DNA of 15,959 nt from Nitrososphaerota archaeon (GTDB lineage: Archaea > Thermoproteota > Nitrososphaeria > Nitrososphaerales > Nitrososphaeraceae), in NCBI GenBank assembly GCA_005877345.1, contig VBPR01000212.1, positions 1 to 15,959 of the forward strand, written 5' to 3'. Positions 13,753 to 15,959 of the stretch are shown in pieces; the stretch's first letter is position 1; the number at the start of each line of letters is the position of its first letter. The notes under the pieces were generated by a model. It did no database searches. It worked only from the letters and a program-made list of their open reading frames with translations, and was not told the origin of the DNA. The translations under genes and the position numbers were made by a program.

Positions 13753-14352
13753 GTGGAATATCCTAAAGACCTTTATTCCAACATTAATGAAGTCTCGAAT
13801 AATTTAATCCTCGAATTACAAAAATTACCTATAGGTTATCATTCCGTTATTTTATATCCTAATATTGAAACAATTAGAAAAGTTTATGCTGAATACATAC
13901 ACCGTTTGATAGACGAGGACAGCAATGTTGCGATTTTGTTTCTTCCATATTATGATACAACTGATAGTGTGAGACAAGAGTTATTGACAAAAGGATTAGA
14001 TGTAAGAAAGTTTGAGCGAAACAATTCTCTCATACTGATAGATTTTGCCAAGGTAGTTGATAACCCATATTTGGGATTGCCCGCTGCATTTGGTCTGAAG
14101 GAGTTCATAAATAAAATTCAGGCTTACAATAAGGGTAAGAATCTTGTTGTTATTGCAGACATGTCATTATATAATAATTCCAAGAATATCGATGAACTCC
14201 TAAAGTATGAAAGCTTATCAGATGACGGTTATTGTAACCAAAATTGGACGCAACTGTGCTTGTATCACAAATTAGATTTTCATTTAATGTTTACAGATGA
14301 ACAAAAGGAAAAAATCTTTGATTATCATAAAGATAAAGTCATTGTAATCTAG
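13753..14352 (+). CDS. MEDS/DcmR-type sensory domain protein
   Basis: 199 residues matching the MEDS (methanogen/methylotroph DcmR sensory) domain as I recall it: HSVILYPNIETIRKVYAEYI (30-49), NVAILFLPYYDTTDSVRQEL (58-77), LILIDFAKVV (93-102), NLVVIADMS (130-138), a YES segment (152-154) and LCLYHKLDF (168-176). These single-domain proteins are related to RecA/KaiC-like folds and often sit beside histidine kinases or receivers, but the ligand is unknown. GTG start at 13753; no better in-frame ATG nearby. It overlaps the convergent receiver gene by 14 bases tail to tail. The 219 bases upstream of it hold no gene. Confidence 0.7.
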   Translation: MEYPKDLYSNINEVSNNLILELQKLPIGYHSVILYPNIETIRKVYAEYIHRLIDEDSNVAILFLPYYDTTDSVRQELLTKGLDVRKFERNNSLILIDFAKVVDNPYLGLPAAFGLKEFINKIQAYNKGKNLVVIADMSLYNNSKNIDELLKYESLSDDGYCNQNWTQLCLYHKLDFHLMFTDEQKEKIFDYHKDKVIVI

Positions 14353-14761
14353 TTTTGTGCACTTGTAACTGGTGAAGATGTAGTTGATTATCGACTTCTT
14401 TAACCAAATCTTCTAACATTATGGGTTTCTGAAGAAAGCCATTTATTATTTGCTTTTCAACGTTCTTTTGAAATAATTCATCGTCAAATTCGAACGCAGT
14501 CATTAAAACTGTTCGGACTAAAGGATTCAATTCTTTTATTCTCTTTAGCAATTCTATTCCGTTAATACCAGGCATTCTCAAGTCAGAGACTATAAGGCTG
14601 TAATCTTTCCTGTTAATTTTGAAATGCTCAAGTGCTAAAATCGGATCTGTAAATGTAAATATTGAAATTCCTCTAATCCCTCGTATAGCATCACGGAAAA
14701 GCACTGTAATATCTAATTCATCGTCTATTATCGCAACTAATCTGCTGCTCTTATTCGGCAA
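14339..14761 (-). CDS. Response regulator, stand-alone receiver domain
   Basis: CheY-like protein of 140 residues with all phosphorylation residues: Asp13/Asp14 in IIDDE, phospho-acceptor Asp60 in VSDLRMPG, Thr88 in LMTAF and Lys112 in LQKPI. There is no output domain, so it would act through protein contacts, presumably accepting phosphate from a histidine kinase not in this window. The start is TTG 14761, the only start codon after an in-frame stop 30 bases upstream. It shares 14 bases of 3' end with the MEDS-type gene. Confidence 0.85.
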   Translation of the reverse strand: MPNKSSRLVAIIDDELDITVLFRDAIRGIRGISIFTFTDPILALEHFKINRKDYSLIVSDLRMPGINGIELLKRIKELNPLVRTVLMTAFEFDDELFQKNVEKQIINGFLQKPIMLEDLVKEVDNQLHLHQLQVHKTRLQ

Positions 14762-15052
14762 ATAAGGTTCATAAACCTTCCACCATTATCATGATATACA
14801 GTCCTCATCAAGCGTTAGACATTAAGGCATAAAAAGTTATAAGATCATTATTTTAAATTTTAGAACTGGTGTATAATATCTCAAGTTAGTCAGAACGTTT
14901 CAATATTTAATACTCATATCTATGAAAAACACCGTTGTGATGTAATTTCTATCATTTCCTGATGTGGATATATTCACCTAAAAATACCTGAACAGAATTA
15001 AATCAACCTATGAAATGCCGGCTAAATTTTAAATAGTATCCGAAACAGTAAA

Positions 15053-15079
15053 AGTTACACCAGTTACACCAGTTACAGC
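15053..15079 (+). repeat. Three tandem 9-base repeats (AGTTACACC), left array
   Basis: AGTTACACC twice followed by AGTTACAGC. The array begins about 25 bases after a TATA-like element, so it could cover a transcription start. In one frame it reads Val-Thr-Pro repeats. It is inverted relative to the array at 15234-15260. Confidence 0.7.
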
Positions 15080-15097
15080 TCCAAGTCAATCCACTCA

Positions 15098-15111
15098 TCT
15101 TCGAACGAAGA
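15098..15111. repeat. Short palindrome TCTTCG-AA-CGAAGA
   Basis: Perfect 6-bp inverted repeat with a 2-base centre, 18 bases inside the left array. Possible protein-binding site. Confidence 0.4.
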
Positions 15112-15124
15112 CACAAAGGCAAAA

Positions 15125-15214
15125 ATGATGGCAAATATCGATATTTTATTGGCAAATTTTAATAAAAATCATGAAAAGAATACTAATGAAGTAGGTAATA
15201 GCACTCCCGGATAG
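15125..15214 (+). CDS. Doubtful 29-residue frame between the repeat arrays
   Basis: ATG ATG start followed by an Asn-rich peptide (MMANIDILLANFNKNHEKN and ten more residues). The frame stays open upstream to about 15026, through the left array, where it reads Ser-Tyr-Thr repeats. There is no Shine-Dalgarno site and no family recognised. It may be chance or a decayed small gene. Confidence 0.2.
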   Translation: MMANIDILLANFNKNHEKNTNEVGNSTPG

Positions 15215-15233
15215 AAGTTAAGGTCTCGAAAAA

Positions 15234-15260
15234 GTGTAACTAGTGTAACTACTGTAACGA
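15234..15260 (-). repeat. Three tandem 9-base repeats (GTGTAACTA), right array, inverted
   Basis: GTGTAACTA twice followed by CTGTAACGA on the plus strand, i.e. GTTACAC/GTTACAG units on the minus strand. Against the reverse complement of the left array, GTGTAACTxGTGTAACT matches at 16 of 17 positions. The minus strand reads Val-Thr-Val, Val-Thr-Leu repeats in one frame. Confidence 0.7.
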
Positions 15261-15282
15261 AAAATTCAAGGTAGAAAGGTAA

Positions 15283-15873
15283 TTATTTAATTCGTCTCTT
15301 CTTGCGGGGAAATTTTCTTCTAACCAATGGTCCTTTGCTGATAATATTATCAATCAAATTCCTCATTCTTTGAATACGATCATCCAAGTATGGTATTATT
15401 TCTAAATCAGATTTTGGATCCTCAACAAAGGTAATATGCGTGTTTCCTCCCGCAAAATTGACATTGATAATGCTTCTATGTATGCCGGTATTTTTAAGGT
15501 CAATCAGAATCTTCAACCATGAGCGAACGGGATTATTTGGACTCACCAAATCCCATAATTCCTTTATCAAGTCATTTCTTTTTTTCAAACGCAATTTCTT
15601 ACAAACGTTTATTGCGGTTACTTTACGAATTTCAAGTCCTAGTTTTAATCTCTCATTAATTCTAATAAGAAGGCAATCCATAGTGCCGATTAAATGGAAA
15701 AGTAACTCCTCTATTTCTAATTCCCAATCTATCCTACCGTCAGAATTATTAGGAGTCCTTCCTTTAGCTTGCATATCGCTTAATATTTGCAAATGTTTCT
15801 CGGCGGCATAGAATTTGAACTCAATTCTATCCTCAAGTAATGCTTTTGCAGTTGTATTTGACATTTCAATCAT
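15283..15873 (-). CDS. Hypothetical helical protein, possibly HEPN-like
   Basis: 196 residues, start ATG at 15873 (second ATG at 15864). Predominantly helical: EDRIEFKFYAAEKHLQILSD (14-33) and ELEIEELLFHLIGTMDCLLI (51-70). LKILIDLKNTGIHRSIIN (119-136) resembles the R-x4-6-H helix of HEPN ribonuclease-type proteins, but the arginine is replaced by lysine, so catalytic activity is uncertain. An extremely basic tail (RRKFPRKKRRIK) suggests nucleic-acid contact. No partner nucleotidyltransferase gene is visible. Its stop lies 22 bases from the right GTTACAC array. Family assignment is tentative. Confidence 0.6.
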   Translation of the reverse strand: MIEMSNTTAKALLEDRIEFKFYAAEKHLQILSDMQAKGRTPNNSDGRIDWELEIEELLFHLIGTMDCLLIRINERLKLGLEIRKVTAINVCKKLRLKKRNDLIKELWDLVSPNNPVRSWLKILIDLKNTGIHRSIINVNFAGGNTHITFVEDPKSDLEIIPYLDDRIQRMRNLIDNIISKGPLVRRKFPRKKRRIK

Positions 15874-15959
15874 GGTAGATAGCTGCTAATAATTAAAAAT
15901 ATTTCTAAAGATACAGCAAGTATGAAACCAATAATGGAATTTTAAGTTCTAGAAAAATT

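Larger units (their letters stand above)
14762..15282. other. Long intergenic region holding two inverted repeat arrays
   Basis: 520 bases without a convincing gene. The first ~290 bases are AT-rich with a TATA-like TTTTAAATA near 15027-15035. The rest is a module bounded by two arrays of 9-base repeats (15053-15079 and 15234-15260), with a short palindrome and a 29-codon frame between them, listed separately. Confidence 0.5.

Noticed and set aside
14936..14995. Possible C/D box sRNA (TGATGT boxes with CTGA)
   Set aside because: The boxes differ from RTGATGA, and the internal D'-like CTGA overlaps the next C-like box, which a real guide RNA would not allow.
15440..15811. 123-codon plus-strand frame antisense to the HEPN-like gene
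   Set aside because: Mirror of the minus-strand gene, which has an ATG start and better protein-like composition.

Overview
The window looks like a piece of an AT-rich ammonia-oxidising archaeon (Nitrososphaerota/Thaumarchaeota, perhaps the Nitrososphaera/Nitrosocosmicus side). Reasons: an archaeal SRP (7S) RNA gene, Dph2 of diphthamide synthesis with the archaeal cysteine spacing, a two-zinc-finger TtuA/NcsA-type tRNA thiolase, an IMP dehydrogenase whose ends and flap fit the thaumarchaeal type, weak or absent Shine-Dalgarno sites and TATA-like promoters. The genus is inference.

Bases 1-8220 are core genome. A left-truncated tRNA thiolation enzyme is followed by a ~630-base gap with several predicted hairpins, then the SRP RNA (1537-1855, + strand), whose 5' and 3' ends pair perfectly. 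Converging on it from the minus strand are dph2 and a glycogen-debranching-type glycoside hydrolase. The hydrolase is carried as two overlapping frames (N-terminal sandwich 5638-4568, catalytic barrel 4641-2965), which probably represent one gene broken or slipped at an A7G4 run. Divergently, a dihydropteroate synthase and IMP dehydrogenase (guaB) overlap by four bases and form a pterin/purine operon.

From 8267 the character changes to accessory DNA: a tyrosine recombinase; a winged-helix plus zinc-ribbon protein split over two frames; a divergent bicistron of an AbrB-like DNA-binding protein and a 369-residue protein I cannot name. An 18-bp perfect palindrome covers the minus-strand gene's start codon and lies just upstream of the bicistron. 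There are also remnants (the C-terminal part of a type I restriction methylase HsdM, and an N-terminally shortened NYN/LabA-like nuclease), a signalling group (a receiver lacking its phospho-acceptor, a MEDS/DcmR-type sensor and a canonical receiver), and a HEPN-like protein next to a 208-base module bounded by inverted arrays of three 9-base GTTACAC repeats.

The core genes serve translation (tRNA thiolation, EF-2 diphthamide, SRP targeting) and purine/pterin metabolism. The accessory half looks like a decayed integration hotspot. The most interesting items there are the palindrome-controlled AbrB-like bicistron and the inverted GTTACAC arrays. No tRNA gene, complete insertion sequence or CRISPR array was recognised.
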